Below are positions 10,032 to 19,372 of a DNA stretch of 64,000 nucleotides, piece after piece. Both the position numbers and the translations under genes were made by a program. The notes under the pieces are model-generated. The model searched no databases and had not been told where the DNA came from. It worked only from the letters and a program-made list of their open reading frames with translations. The stretch is from Methylobacterium terricola. GTDB taxonomy: Bacteria; Pseudomonadota; Alphaproteobacteria; Rhizobiales; Beijerinckiaceae. The DNA lies in contig NZ_VDDA01000002.1 in the NCBI RefSeq assembly GCF_006151805.1, positions 62,001 to 126,000 on the forward strand, in the 5' to 3' direction. Each line of letters begins with the position of its first letter. Position 1 is the first letter of the stretch.

Positions 10032-11174
10032 ATGCGGATCGCGGTCCTATCCGAGACCGATCCGGCGGAGCCGCGGGTCGCGGCAGTCCCGGAAACGGTG
10101 AAGAAGTATAAGGCTCTCGGGGCCGAGGTAACGGTGCAGTCCGGCGCGGGCCTGAAGGCCGGCGTGCCGGACGCCGATTACGAGGCCGTCGGCGCCTCGA
10201 TCGCGCCCGACGCCAAATCCGCGGCCGAGGGCGCGGACGTCGTCCTCAAGGTGCGCCGCCCCGGCGCCGACGAGCTGCCGGCGTTGAAGCGCGGCGCGAT
10301 CGTGGTCGCCATCATGGATCCCTACGGCCACGAGGCCGAGGTCAAGGCGATGGCCGATGCCGGCGTGTCGGCGATCGCCATGGAGCTGATGCCCCGCATC
10401 ACCCGCGCCCAGGTCATGGACGTGCTCTCGAGCCAGGCCAACCTCGCGGGCTACCGCGCCGTCGTCGACGGCGCCGCCGTGTACGGCCGGGCGCTGCCGA
10501 TGATGATGACCGCGGCCGGCACCGTCCCGGCGGCCCGCATCTTCGTGATGGGCGCCGGCGTCGCGGGCCTCCAGGCCATCGCCACCGCCCGCCGCATGGG
10601 CGCGGTGGTGACCGCCACCGACGTGCGGCCCGCCGCCAAGGAGCAGGTCGAGTCGCTCGGCGCCAAGTTCGTCGCCGTCGAGGACGACGAGTTCAAGCAG
10701 GCCGAGACCGCCGGCGGCTACGCCAAGGAGATGTCGGCTGAGTACCGCAAGAAGCAGGCGGAGCTCGTGGCGAGCCACATCGCCAAGCAGGACATCGTGG
10801 TCACCACCGCGCTGATCCCCGGGCGGCCGGCGCCGAAGCTCGTCACCGCCGACATGGTGGCGGCGATGCGGCCGGGCTCGGTCCTCGTCGACCTCGCGGT
10901 CGAGCGCGGCGGCAACGTCGAGGGCGTCAAGGCCGACGAGGTCGTCGAGACGCAGAACGGCGTCAAGATCGTCGGCTACGCCAACGTGCCGGGGCGCCTC
11001 GCCGCCACCTCGTCGAGCCTCTACGCCCGCAACCTCTACGCCTTCGTCGAGACCCTGGTCGACAAGGCCTCGAAGGCGCTGGCGGTGAAGTGGGACGACG
11101 AGCTCGTCAAGGCGACCTGCCTGACCCGCGACGGCGCCGTCGTCCACCCGAACTTCCAGCCCAAGGCGGCCTAA
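10032..11174 (+). CDS. pntAA: NAD(P) transhydrogenase subunit alpha part 1 (NAD-binding domain I)
   Basis: 380 residues, soluble. It contains the NAD(H) Rossmann motif GAGVAGLQAIATARRMGA and the loop TRAQVMDVLSSQANLAGYRA with the Arg and Gln that face the NADP domain. With the two downstream subunits it couples hydride transfer from NADH to NADP+ to proton re-entry. The split of alpha into two genes is typical of alphaproteobacteria. An AGGAAG site precedes the ATG. First gene of a three-gene operon. Confidence 0.95.
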   Translation: MRIAVLSETDPAEPRVAAVPETVKKYKALGAEVTVQSGAGLKAGVPDADYEAVGASIAPDAKSAAEGADVVLKVRRPGADELPALKRGAIVVAIMDPYGHEAEVKAMADAGVSAIAMELMPRITRAQVMDVLSSQANLAGYRAVVDGAAVYGRALPMMMTAAGTVPAARIFVMGAGVAGLQAIATARRMGAVVTATDVRPAAKEQVESLGAKFVAVEDDEFKQAETAGGYAKEMSAEYRKKQAELVASHIAKQDIVVTTALIPGRPAPKLVTADMVAAMRPGSVLVDLAVERGGNVEGVKADEVVETQNGVKIVGYANVPGRLAATSSSLYARNLYAFVETLVDKASKALAVKWDDELVKATCLTRDGAVVHPNFQPKAA

Positions 11175-11204
11175 GGCCGCTCGCCCGCAATCGGAGGAGA
11201 CCTC

Positions 11205-11654
11205 ATGGCCACCCTTCCCCCCGACCAGGCGGCCGAGCAGGCGCGTGCCGCCGCCGCCGCCGCCCGCAACGCGGCCGACATCGCCGCCCGCGCCGCCGAC
11301 CAGGCGGCGATCATCGCCGACGGCCTCGGTCACGGCGTCGCCGCCGCGACCCACGGCGCCATCGACCCGACCGTGTTCCGCCTCGCGATCTTCGTGCTGG
11401 CGATCTTCGTCGGCTACTACGTGGTCTGGTCGGTGACCCCGGCCCTCCACACCCCGCTGATGTCCGTCACCAACGCGATCTCCTCGGTGATCGTGGTCGG
11501 CGCGCTCCTCGCCGTCGGCGTCCCGCTGATCGAGAAGGGCACCGGCTGGGCCCGCTTCTTCGGGTTCATCGGCCTGGTCTTTGCCAGCGTGAACATCTTC
11601 GGCGGCTTCCTCGTCACCCAGCGCATGCTCAGCATGTACAAGAAGAAGGCCTGA
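11205..11654 (+). CDS. pntAB: NAD(P) transhydrogenase subunit alpha part 2 (membrane)
   Basis: 149 residues. An Ala-rich N-terminal extension of about 45 residues precedes transmembrane helices ([53 protein letters not shown]). It forms part of the proton channel (domain II). It lies 30 bases after pntAA and 4 bases before pntB. Confidence 0.93.
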   Translation: MATLPPDQAAEQARAAAAAARNAADIAARAADQAAIIADGLGHGVAAATHGAIDPTVFRLAIFVLAIFVGYYVVWSVTPALHTPLMSVTNAISSVIVVGALLAVGVPLIEKGTGWARFFGFIGLVFASVNIFGGFLVTQRMLSMYKKKA

Positions 11655-11658
11655 GGCG

Positions 11659-13062
11659 ATGTCGGAGAACGTCTCCTCGCTCCTCTACCTCGTCTCCGGC
11701 GTCCTGTTCATCCTGGCGCTGCGGGGCCTGTCCCACCCGACCACCTCCCGGCAGGGCAACCTGTACGGCATGATCGGCATGGGCATCGCCATCCTGACGA
11801 CGCTGGTCGGCCATCCGCCGGCCGGCGCCAGTGCCTGGTTCCTGGTGATCCTCGGCCTCGGCATCGGCGGCGGCGCCGGCGCGCTGATCGCCAAGCGCGT
11901 GCCGATGACCGCGATGCCGCAGCTCGTCGCGGCCTTCCACTCCCTCGTCGGCCTCGCGGCCGTCGCGGTGGCGGCCGGCGCGCTCTATGCGCCGCAGGCC
12001 TTCGGCATCATCGAGAACGGTGCCATCCACAAGCAGTCGCTGTTCGAGATGGGCCTCGGCGTCGCCATCGGCGCCATCACCTTCACCGGCTCGGTGATCG
12101 CGTTCCTGAAGCTCGACGGCCGCATGTCGGGCAAGCCGATCATGCTGCCGCAGCGCCACGTCATCAACATCGTGCTCGCGGTGGTGCTGGTGGCCCTGCT
12201 CGCCGGCTTCATCGGCGGCGGCAGCAAGCTGCTGTTCTGGCTGATCGTGATCCTGTCCTTCGTGCTCGGCGGCCTGCTGATCATCCCGATCGGCGGCGCG
12301 GACATGCCGGTCGTGGTCTCGATGCTCAACTCGTATTCGGGCTGGGCGGCCGCGGGCATCGGCTTCACGCTCGGCAACCTCGCGCTGATCATCACCGGCG
12401 CGCTGGTCGGCTCGTCGGGCGCGATCCTGTCCTACATCATGTGCCACGCGATGAACCGCTCGTTCATCTCGGTGATCCTGGGCGGCTTCGGCGGCGACGC
12501 CGCGGCGGCCGGCGCTGGCGGCGGCCAGGTCGAGACCCGGCCGGTCAAGCAGGGCTCGGCCGACGACGCGGCCTTCATCATGAAGAACGCCGAGAAGGTC
12601 ATCATCGTGCCGGGCTACGGCATGGCGGTGGCGCAGGCCCAGCACTCGCTCCGCGAGATGGCCGACCAGCTCAAGAAGGCCGGCGTCGACGTGAAGTACG
12701 CCATCCACCCGGTGGCGGGCCGCATGCCGGGCCACATGAACGTGCTGCTCGCCGAGGCCAACGTGCCTTACGACGAGGTGCACGAGCTGGAGGACATCAA
12801 CGGCGAGTTCCCGCAGGCCGACGTGGCCTTCGTGATCGGCGCCAACGACGTCACCAACCCGGCCGCCAAGACCGACCCGGCCTCGCCGATCTACGGCATG
12901 CCGATCCTGGACGTGGAGCGGGCCAAGACCGTGCTGTTCATCAAGCGCGGCATGGGCTCCGGCTACGCGGGCGTCGAGAACGAGGTGTTCTTCCGCGACA
13001 ACACCATGATGCTGTTCGGCGACGCCAAGAAGGTGGTCGACGAGATCGTCAAGAACTTCTGA
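11659..13062 (+). CDS. pntB: NAD(P) transhydrogenase subunit beta
   Basis: 467 residues: about eight transmembrane helices followed by the soluble NADP(H)-binding domain III with GYGMAVAQAQHSL, GANDVTNPAAK and KRGMGSGYAGVEN. Together with the alpha subunits it supplies NADPH. A hairpin plus T run ends the operon at 13119. Confidence 0.95.
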   Translation: MSENVSSLLYLVSGVLFILALRGLSHPTTSRQGNLYGMIGMGIAILTTLVGHPPAGASAWFLVILGLGIGGGAGALIAKRVPMTAMPQLVAAFHSLVGLAAVAVAAGALYAPQAFGIIENGAIHKQSLFEMGLGVAIGAITFTGSVIAFLKLDGRMSGKPIMLPQRHVINIVLAVVLVALLAGFIGGGSKLLFWLIVILSFVLGGLLIIPIGGADMPVVVSMLNSYSGWAAAGIGFTLGNLALIITGALVGSSGAILSYIMCHAMNRSFISVILGGFGGDAAAAGAGGGQVETRPVKQGSADDAAFIMKNAEKVIIVPGYGMAVAQAQHSLREMADQLKKAGVDVKYAIHPVAGRMPGHMNVLLAEANVPYDEVHELEDINGEFPQADVAFVIGANDVTNPAAKTDPASPIYGMPILDVERAKTVLFIKRGMGSGYAGVENEVFFRDNTMMLFGDAKKVVDEIVKNF

Positions 13063-13118
13063 TGCGGAACACCCCGCGAGGGGTGGACGAGACGGGGCTT
13101 CGAGCCCTGGAACGGAGA

Positions 13119-13146
13119 AGCGGGGCCCTCGGGCTCCGCTTTTTTT
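13119..13146 (+). terminator. Terminator of the pnt operon
   Basis: A 9-10 bp GC stem at 13119-13140 (one G:T pair) followed by six T residues. Confidence 0.85.
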
Positions 13147-13166
13147 CTTTGACAGGCGCGTAGGTG

Positions 13167-13336
13167 AACCCTCCCCCCTCGGCGGGGGAGGGTGGCGAGC
13201 GGATGCGAGCCGGGAGAGGGGCAGCGCGACGCTGATCGGGGTGGCGCCCTTCATGGAATGCGCGACCTTTCCGGAAGCGGCGTCCCCTCTCCCGGCCCCC
13301 TCCGGGGCCACCCTCCCCCGCAGAGGGGGGAGGGTT
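13167..13336. repeat. Long imperfect inverted repeat, intergenic palindromic element
   Basis: The arms 13167-13196 and 13307-13336 are 30 bases each and match at 29 positions as inverted repeats. A second inner pair (CGGGAGAGGGG / CCCCTCTCCCGG) lies inside. A related element with the same CGGGAGAGGGGCAG core lies at 27104-27251, so this looks like a dispersed intergenic repeat family. Confidence 0.7.
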
Positions 13337-13438
13337 AAGGCGGCGCCCTTCCGCCATGAGGCGGGACATCGACCCACAGGTGTCGCCCGGCTGCGGCAGC
13401 GCCCGCCCGCGAATCCCGCTACACTCCGCCCCGTGTCC

Positions 13439-15226
13439 ATGCTCCTCGATCTGCCCCGCCCGCTCCTCGACGTTCACCGCTCCGCCCTCGGGCGGCCCTG
13501 GCACGAGCGCTGCGCCTCGGCGCCGGCGCAGAGCCTGGCGGTCGCCATCGCGCAGGGGCACGGCCTGCCGGAGGTGCTGGCCCGGGTGCTGGCCGGGCGC
13601 GGGGTCGACCTGCACGCCGTGCCGGGCTTCCTTGAGCCGCGCCTGCGCGACCTGATGCCCGACCCGTCGGTGCTGGTCGACATGGAGGCGGCGGCCGACC
13701 GCCTGGCCACCGCGATCCAGGCGCGCGAGAAGGTCGCGATCTTCGGCGATTACGACGTCGACGGTGCGGCCAGCGCCGCCCTGCTGGCGAGCGCGCTGCG
13801 CGACCTCGGCGTGCCCTACCGGCTCCACATCCCCGACCGGATCACCGAGGGCTACGGCCCCAACGTCGCGGCGGTGCGGATGCTCGCCGAGGAGGGCGCG
13901 ACGCTCCTCGTCACCGTCGATTGCGGCACCGCCGGGCACGAGCCCCTCGCCGAGGCCGCCCGCCTCGGGATGGACGTGGTGGTGCTCGACCATCACGGCG
14001 CGCCGGAAGTGCTTCCCCAGGCCCGGGCCGTCGTCAACCCGAACCGCCTCGACGACCTGTCGGGCCTCGGCCATCTCTGCGCCGCCGGCGTCGTCTTCCT
14101 CACCCTGGTGGCGCTCAACCGGCGCCTGCGCCGCGACGGCCTCGCGATTCCCGACCTGATGGCCGGGCTCGACCTCGTGGCGCTCGCCACCATTGCCGAC
14201 GTGGTGCCGCTCCACGGCCTCAACCGCGCCTTCGTGCGCCAGGGCCTCGCGGTGATGCGCGGGCGCGGCCGGCGCGGGCTCGCCGCCCTCCTCGACGCGG
14301 CCGGCCTGTCGGAGGCGCCGCAGGCCTGGCATCTCGGCTTCCTGCTCGGTCCCCGGATCAATGCCGGCGGGCGCATCGGCGATTCGACGCTGGGCGCCCG
14401 GCTGCTGCTCTGCGAGGACCCGATCGAGGCCGCCGGCATCGCCGCCCAGCTCGACCTGCTCAACCGCGAGCGCCAGGCGATCGAGGCCGCCGCCGTCGCC
14501 GAGGCCGAGGCCGAGATGGGGATGCGCCTGGAGCGCGATCCCGACCAGCCGGTTCTCGTCGTCGGCAGCCCGGACTGGCATCCTGGTGTGGTCGGGCTGA
14601 TCGCGGCGCGGCTGAAGGAGCGGTTTGGCCGCCCCGCCTTCGCCTTTGCCCTGCGCCAGGACGGTACCGCCACCGGTTCCGGCCGCTCGATCCCCGGTGC
14701 CGATCTCGGCCGGGCGGTCAGGGCCTGCGTCGAGGCCGGGCTCGCCGCCAAGGGCGGCGGCCACGCCATGGCGGCGGGCGTGACGCTCGCCGCCCTCGAC
14801 CTCGACCGCTTCCGCGAGGCGCTGTCCGGCGACCTCGCGGCCTCGGTGGCCGAGGCGCGCCTCGGCGAGGCGCTGCTCGTCGACGGTCTCGTCTCGGCCG
14901 GCGGCGTGCAGCCGGACCTGGCCGATGCCGTCGAGCGGGCCGGCCCGTTCGGCCAGGGCGCGCCGGAGCCGGTCTTCGCGCTGGCCTGCCACCGGGTCGC
15001 CGATGCACGGGTCGTCGGCACCGGCCACGTCAAGGCGCAGCTGCGCGGCCGGGACGGCGTCGCGGTCGGCGCCATCGCGTTCCGGGCGGCGGAGTCGCCG
15101 GTCGGGCGGCTCCTGCTCTCGCATATCGGCCGCGACGTCCACGCCGCCGGCACCCTCTCCCGCGACCGCTGGCGCGGCGCCGACCGCGTCGAGCTGCGTC
15201 TCTGCGACGTGGCGGAGGCCGGCTGA
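13439..15226 (+). CDS. recJ: Single-stranded-DNA-specific 5'-3' exonuclease RecJ
   Basis: 595 residues, normal length. Metal-binding motifs are GDYDVDGAASAA, TVDCGT and VLDHHG (the DHH), and the DHHA1 part has GGGHAMAAG. RecJ degrades single-stranded DNA in RecFOR recombination and mismatch or base-excision repair. The start chosen is the ATG at 13439; a GTG six bases upstream is also possible, while the frame further upstream runs through the palindromic element and is not coding. Confidence 0.92.
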   Translation: MLLDLPRPLLDVHRSALGRPWHERCASAPAQSLAVAIAQGHGLPEVLARVLAGRGVDLHAVPGFLEPRLRDLMPDPSVLVDMEAAADRLATAIQAREKVAIFGDYDVDGAASAALLASALRDLGVPYRLHIPDRITEGYGPNVAAVRMLAEEGATLLVTVDCGTAGHEPLAEAARLGMDVVVLDHHGAPEVLPQARAVVNPNRLDDLSGLGHLCAAGVVFLTLVALNRRLRRDGLAIPDLMAGLDLVALATIADVVPLHGLNRAFVRQGLAVMRGRGRRGLAALLDAAGLSEAPQAWHLGFLLGPRINAGGRIGDSTLGARLLLCEDPIEAAGIAAQLDLLNRERQAIEAAAVAEAEAEMGMRLERDPDQPVLVVGSPDWHPGVVGLIAARLKERFGRPAFAFALRQDGTATGSGRSIPGADLGRAVRACVEAGLAAKGGGHAMAAGVTLAALDLDRFREALSGDLAASVAEARLGEALLVDGLVSAGGVQPDLADAVERAGPFGQGAPEPVFALACHRVADARVVGTGHVKAQLRGRDGVAVGAIAFRAAESPVGRLLLSHIGRDVHAAGTLSRDRWRGADRVELRLCDVAEAG

Positions 15227-15280
15227 GCAACCGCGCGCGGCCGACCCGGATTTGCCATCCGACCCGGGTCTGTATCCGGC

Positions 15281-15309
15281 TTGACACCCCCCGGCCGCCC
15301 CACCATAAG
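15281..15309 (+). promoter_or_regulatory. Sigma-70-type promoter of tRNA-Tyr copy 1
   Basis: TTGACA at 15281-15286, a 17-base spacer, CATAAG at 15304-15309. The tRNA begins 43 bases later. Confidence 0.6.
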
Positions 15310-15352
15310 GGCCCCGTCGCCGAGAGGCGGCCCCTGCCGGCGACGGCAGCGT

Positions 15353-15437
15353 GGGGGAATGTCCCGAGCGGCAAAGGGGGCGGACTGTAAATCCGCTGGC
15401 TATGCCTTCGTAGGTTCGAGTCCTACTTCCCCCACCA
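15353..15437 (+). tRNA. tRNA-Tyr (anticodon GTA), copy 1
   Basis: An 85-base class II tRNA with a long variable arm, acceptor GGGGGAA/TTCCCCC and encoded CCA. The anticodon loop contains GTA. An identical copy lies 149 bases downstream, and the 25 bases before each copy are also nearly identical. Confidence 0.95.
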
Positions 15438-15515
15438 TTTCGTCTTTCAGCATCCTCCCTTGATCGCGGTGCTTCGTGGCACCTGTCTTGGGAACCGTTT
15501 GGGGTTGTGCTCACC

Positions 15516-15544
15516 TTGACAGGGGCGGGCCGCCCCATCTAAGA
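15516..15544 (+). promoter_or_regulatory. Sigma-70-type promoter of tRNA-Tyr copy 2
   Basis: TTGACA at 15516-15521, a 17-base spacer and CTAAGA at 15539-15544, so each tRNA-Tyr copy carries its own promoter. Confidence 0.6.
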
Positions 15545-15586
15545 ACCCGCCGCCGACGCGGCGGCTCCTGCCGGTGACGGCAGCGT

Positions 15587-15671
15587 GGGGGAATGTCCCG
15601 AGCGGCAAAGGGGGCGGACTGTAAATCCGCTGGCTATGCCTTCGTAGGTTCGAGTCCTACTTCCCCCACCA
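15587..15671 (+). tRNA. tRNA-Tyr (anticodon GTA), copy 2
   Basis: Identical to the copy at 15353-15437. The last 38 bases overlap, on the opposite strand, the 3' end of the ECF sigma-factor reading frame. Confidence 0.95.
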
Positions 15672-16401
15672 TCTCTCCCCCTCGATTCCCGCCGAGGCGC
15701 CCGCGTCCTGCGGATGACTGCTCCGTCACCTCGCCGAGCGCCGTCAGCAGCGCCGCCCGGGCCCGGCTCACCCGGCTCTTCACCGTGCCGACCTGGCAGC
15801 CGAGACGGAGCGCCGCCTCCTCGTAGGTGAAGCCCTCGGCGCCGATCAGCAGCAATGCCTCGCGCTGGGCCTCGGGCAGGGCCTGCATCCGCTCCTGGAC
15901 CACCCGCAGGGTGCTGGCATGGTCCTGGTCGGCGGGGGCCGCCAGTTGACCGGCCAGCAACCCGTCGCCGTCCTCGACTTCCCGGCGCCCCTTCCGCAGG
16001 TCCGTGTAGAACTGGTTGCGCATGATCGTGAACAGCCAGGCGGTGAAGTTGGTGCCGGGCTGGAATCGATGCTGGTTGGCCCAGGCCCGGGCGCAGGTTT
16101 CCTGCACCAGATCGTCGGCCCGCACCCCATCGTGCGACAGCGAGAGGCCGAAGGTGCGCAGGGCCGGCAGCGCTGCCATCAGAGCGTTACGGAAGTCGAA
16201 GCTGATCGCCTCTCCCCGTGCCGCCAGCACTGCCTCGAACCGCGCCAGCAACTCGGCAAGACGCGCCGGGAGCGCCGCCTGCCCGGTCGGCGTGAAGTAA
16301 TCCTGCAGAGACTGACGAAGATGGTCTCCGAGAATATGGCGGGACAACGAGCTGGTCGGCACGGGTGATTCGGTCAGGGATATAGTCTGATCGGTCTTCA
16401 T
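15634..16401 (-). CDS. EcfG-like (ECF15) RNA polymerase sigma factor
   Basis: 255 residues with an N-terminal extension of about 90 residues. Region 2 (DDLVQETCARAWANQHRF, then FTAWLFTIMRNQFYTDLRK) and region 4 (LPEAQREALLLIGAEGFTYE, then VGTVKSRVSRARAAL) are those of the general-stress-response ECF15 group, which recognises GGAAC/CGTT promoters. No phyR or nepR is adjacent, so it may be an accessory EcfG paralogue. The frame stays open to a TAG inside the antisense of tRNA-Tyr copy 2; the last 12 residues are therefore antisense tRNA sequence. The start MKTDQTIS at 16401 is preferred to longer frames. Confidence 0.85.
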   Translation of the reverse strand: MKTDQTISLTESPVPTSSLSRHILGDHLRQSLQDYFTPTGQAALPARLAELLARFEAVLAARGEAISFDFRNALMAALPALRTFGLSLSHDGVRADDLVQETCARAWANQHRFQPGTNFTAWLFTIMRNQFYTDLRKGRREVEDGDGLLAGQLAAPADQDHASTLRVVQERMQALPEAQREALLLIGAEGFTYEEAALRLGCQVGTVKSRVSRARAALLTALGEVTEQSSAGRGRLGGNRGGEMVGEVGLEPTKA

Positions 16402-16606
16402 TGTCGGGACGTGGCCCCGTATTCGGAGTGGACTGTTTCTTTTTAACGGTTCGAAGCTGACTGACAAGGCAAGCCTGACGGTATCGCGCGGCGCGGCCGT
16501 TCTCGCCGTCCCCGGCATGCCGGCGCTGCGAGGCCCGGCGCTTCTCACGGCTGTCATGCGCCGCTGCTTCAAGGCGAACCCGGGACGAGAGAGGGGTGGG
16601 TCGGCC

Positions 16607-17527
16607 ATGGACGAGTTCGAGGCGTCGCGGCAATCGGCGGTGATCGAGGCGCTGCGGCGCGAGATCGCGGAGGCCTACGACGAGGAACTGGAGCTCGAGA
16701 TCGAGGAGGAGCGCCTGGCCGGGCTCGTCCCGCCGCCCGAGGGCACGGGGCCGGCGCTCGACCGCCGGATCTACTTCCGCGAGCTGCTACGCCTCCAGCA
16801 CGAGCTGGTCCGGCTCCAGGACTGGGTCCACACCCACAGGCTCAAGCTCGTGGTGCTGTTCGAGGGGCGCGATTCCGCCGGCAAGGGCGGGGTCATCAAG
16901 CGCATCACCCAGCGTCTCAACCCGCGGGTCTGCCGCGTCGCCGCCCTCCCCGCCCCGAGCGAGCGCGAGCGCGGCCAGTGGTACTTCCAGCGCTACGTCA
17001 GCCACCTGCCGACCGGCGGCGAGATGGTGCTGTTCGACCGCTCCTGGTACAATCGCGCCGGCGTCGAGCGCGTCATGGGCTTCTGTTCCGAGGCGGAGGT
17101 CGAGGAGTTCTTCCGCGCGGTGCCGGAGTTCGAGCGCATGCTGGTGCGCTCGGGCGTCGTCCTGGTGAAGTACTGGTTCTCGATTACCGATGCCGAGCAG
17201 GCCCACCGCTTCGAGATGCGCATCCGCGATCCGCTCAAGCAGTGGAAGCTGAGCCCGATGGACGTCGAGTCGCGCCGGCGCTGGGAGAGCTACACCCGGG
17301 CCAAGGAGGACATGCTGGCCCGCACCCACATCCCGGAGGCGCCGTGGTGGGTGGTCGATGCCGTCGACAAGCCGCGCGCCCGCCTCAACTGCATCAGCCA
17401 CCTCTTGGAACAAGTGCCCTACGGCACGGTCGAGCGCCCGCCCGTCCATTTGCCCGAGCGGGTGCGCAATCCCGACTACGTCCGCGGCCCGATCCCGGCC
17501 GCGATGTACGTGCCGGCGCGGTACTGA
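16607..17527 (+). CDS. ppk2: Polyphosphate kinase 2 family protein
   Basis: 306 residues. Walker A is FEGRDSAGKGG and Walker B is LFDRSWYNRAGVE, followed by the lid-module stretch FSITDAEQAHRFEMRIRDP. PPK2 enzymes move phosphate between polyphosphate and nucleotides, and this is a single-domain enzyme. The ATG at 16607 is preceded by GAGAGGGG; upstream in-frame starts lack a site. It diverges from the sigma-factor gene. Confidence 0.9.
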   Translation: MDEFEASRQSAVIEALRREIAEAYDEELELEIEEERLAGLVPPPEGTGPALDRRIYFRELLRLQHELVRLQDWVHTHRLKLVVLFEGRDSAGKGGVIKRITQRLNPRVCRVAALPAPSERERGQWYFQRYVSHLPTGGEMVLFDRSWYNRAGVERVMGFCSEAEVEEFFRAVPEFERMLVRSGVVLVKYWFSITDAEQAHRFEMRIRDPLKQWKLSPMDVESRRRWESYTRAKEDMLARTHIPEAPWWVVDAVDKPRARLNCISHLLEQVPYGTVERPPVHLPERVRNPDYVRGPIPAAMYVPARY

Positions 17528-17730
17528 CACCGCCGCGCCTTCGAACGGATCGGTTCGAAGGCGCAAGGCAAGCCCGGACGGGTGCCGGCGCTGATGCGCC
17601 GGACGCCGTGGCGGTGCGGGACCGAGCGGCGAATGGCCGGCGCGCTCCGACAGGCCCTCGGGCATCCGAGGCAGGGAAGGCCGACGACGAGCGGTCGGGA
17701 ATACCCCCGACCACGCATCGAAACCGCCGC

Positions 17731-18045
17731 TCACCCCGCCGCCGTGAACAGGATCACCTCCGCCCCCTCCCGCGACCGGCCCCGGTGCTCGGCGCCCACC
17801 GGCACCACGCAGCACTGGCCGGGGCCGAGATGGAGCGTGTGGTCGCGGAACTCGACGCTGAAATCGCCGCTCCAGACAATGACGGTCTCGGTCGTCCGGT
17901 CGTGGCGGTCCCAGCGGCCCTCGCCGCCGCCGGCCACCCGCACCAGCCGGACCGCGACGCCGCCGAGAACGGTCGTGCTCTCGCGTTCGCCCTGGTCGGC
18001 GAGGCGCCGGAACTCCTGTCCGAAATCCAGGCCACTCAGACTCAT
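17731..18045 (-). CDS. Small cupin-domain protein
   Basis: 104 residues, a single beta-barrel cupin: RWDRHDRTTETVIVWSGDF corresponds to cupin motif 1 and LGPGQCCVVPVGAEHRG to motif 2. The His/Glu metal positions are partly kept. Function unknown; such small cupins often bind sugars or metals. The ATG at 18045 has GGGAGGACGGG directly upstream. It lies 69 bases downstream of the SDR gene in the same direction, so the two may be co-transcribed. Confidence 0.72.
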   Translation of the reverse strand: MSLSGLDFGQEFRRLADQGERESTTVLGGVAVRLVRVAGGGEGRWDRHDRTTETVIVWSGDFSVEFRDHTLHLGPGQCCVVPVGAEHRGRSREGAEVILFTAAG

Positions 18046-18114
18046 CCCGTCCTCCCATGCGTGAGGCAAGGCTGACCGGGGGCCCGCCGGCTGTCGAGCG
18101 GCGGGCCGGCTCGA

Positions 18115-19125
18115 TCAACGCCGCCCGCTGCGTCTTGCCGCCGCGAGCGCCGTCCCGCCGACCAGCCCTGCCGCCGCGATCAGGCCGATATGCAGCCACA
18201 TCGGATCGGCGGCGACGACGCTCCCCTTGGCGCGCGCGTCGAACCGGCCATGGGCACCATGGTCGCGTCGGGCATCGACCGGGTCGAACAGGTTGTCGGG
18301 CCTTCCCTTCTGCGCGGCTTGCGACGTCATCTCGCCGCGGTAGCCGTGGCGGGCGAGGTAGTGGTCGGTGAGGGCGGGGGCGGCCTGCGCCCCGAAGATC
18401 GCGAGCCAGGACGGGGTGCCGATCCACAATTCCCGCGGCGCGTCGTGGGCGGCGCGGATGATCTCCTCGGCGATCGCCTCGGGCTGGAAGATCGGCGGCA
18501 CCGGCTCGAGCTTGCGCGGCAGGCGCGAGCGGGCCCAGTCGAATTGCGGCGTGTTCACCGCCGGCAGCTGCACCATGGTGAGGCGGATGTGGCTCCGATG
18601 GTGCAGCAGCTCGGTGCGCAGGCTGTCGACGAAGCCGCGCACCGCCGCCTTGGCGGCGCAATAGGCCGATTGCAGCGGGATCGACCGGTAGGCGAGCGCC
18701 GAGCCGACATGCACGATGGTGCCGCGATCCGCGTTTCGCATGTGGCGCAAAGCCGCGAGCGTGCCGTGGACCTGGCCGAGATAGGTCACGTCGGTGACGC
18801 GCTGGAACTCCTCCGCGGTCATCTGCTCGACCTCGGCGTAGACCGTCACCATGGCGTTGTTGACCCAGACGTCGATGCCGCCGAACTCCTCGACGAAGGC
18901 GTCCGCCGCCCGGTCGACCGCCCGCGGATCGGCGACGTCGGCCCGGTAGCCGAGCGCCTGGCCGCCGACCGACCGGACCTCCTCGACCGCCGCGGCGATG
19001 CCCGCCCGGCCCCGCGCCACGATGCCGACGTTCCAGCCCCGGCGCCCGAACGCGACCGCGACTGCGCGCCCGACCCCGGCGCTCCCGCCGGTCACCACCA
19101 CGGTGGGGCGCGAATTCCCGCTCAT
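18115..19125 (-). CDS. Short-chain dehydrogenase/reductase with C-terminal membrane anchor
   Basis: 336 residues. The nucleotide-binding motif is TGGSAGVGRAVA, the structural NNA motif is VNNAMVT, and the catalytic Ser/Tyr/Lys are in VGSALAYRS and YCAAK. A hydrophobic helix near the C terminus (IGLIAAAGLVGGTALAAA) followed by Arg residues suggests membrane anchoring. Substrate unknown. The family otherwise ends near residue 260; the tail is an extension. Confidence 0.85.
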   Translation of the reverse strand: MSGNSRPTVVVTGGSAGVGRAVAVAFGRRGWNVGIVARGRAGIAAAVEEVRSVGGQALGYRADVADPRAVDRAADAFVEEFGGIDVWVNNAMVTVYAEVEQMTAEEFQRVTDVTYLGQVHGTLAALRHMRNADRGTIVHVGSALAYRSIPLQSAYCAAKAAVRGFVDSLRTELLHHRSHIRLTMVQLPAVNTPQFDWARSRLPRKLEPVPPIFQPEAIAEEIIRAAHDAPRELWIGTPSWLAIFGAQAAPALTDHYLARHGYRGEMTSQAAQKGRPDNLFDPVDARRDHGAHGRFDARAKGSVVAADPMWLHIGLIAAAGLVGGTALAAARRSGRR

Positions 19126-19372
19126 GCGACTGCTCCCGATGACATTGCGTCAGCCCCGACAACGCGCCCGGAGCGTTTCGGGTGCAGGGCCTCACAGCGA
19201 TGCGGCGGCGGCGTCACGATGGGGTCGGGCCAAGGCACGCCGCCGGACGACATCGGCATGGCAGCGCTCCCGAAAAACCGCATCCCTCGGCTCGAATCCC
19301 CCTTCCCCCGTTCTACCTCCGTCCCCCTACCCTCATCCGCCGCCCGCGGCGGCGACCGGTCAGGAGGAGAGG

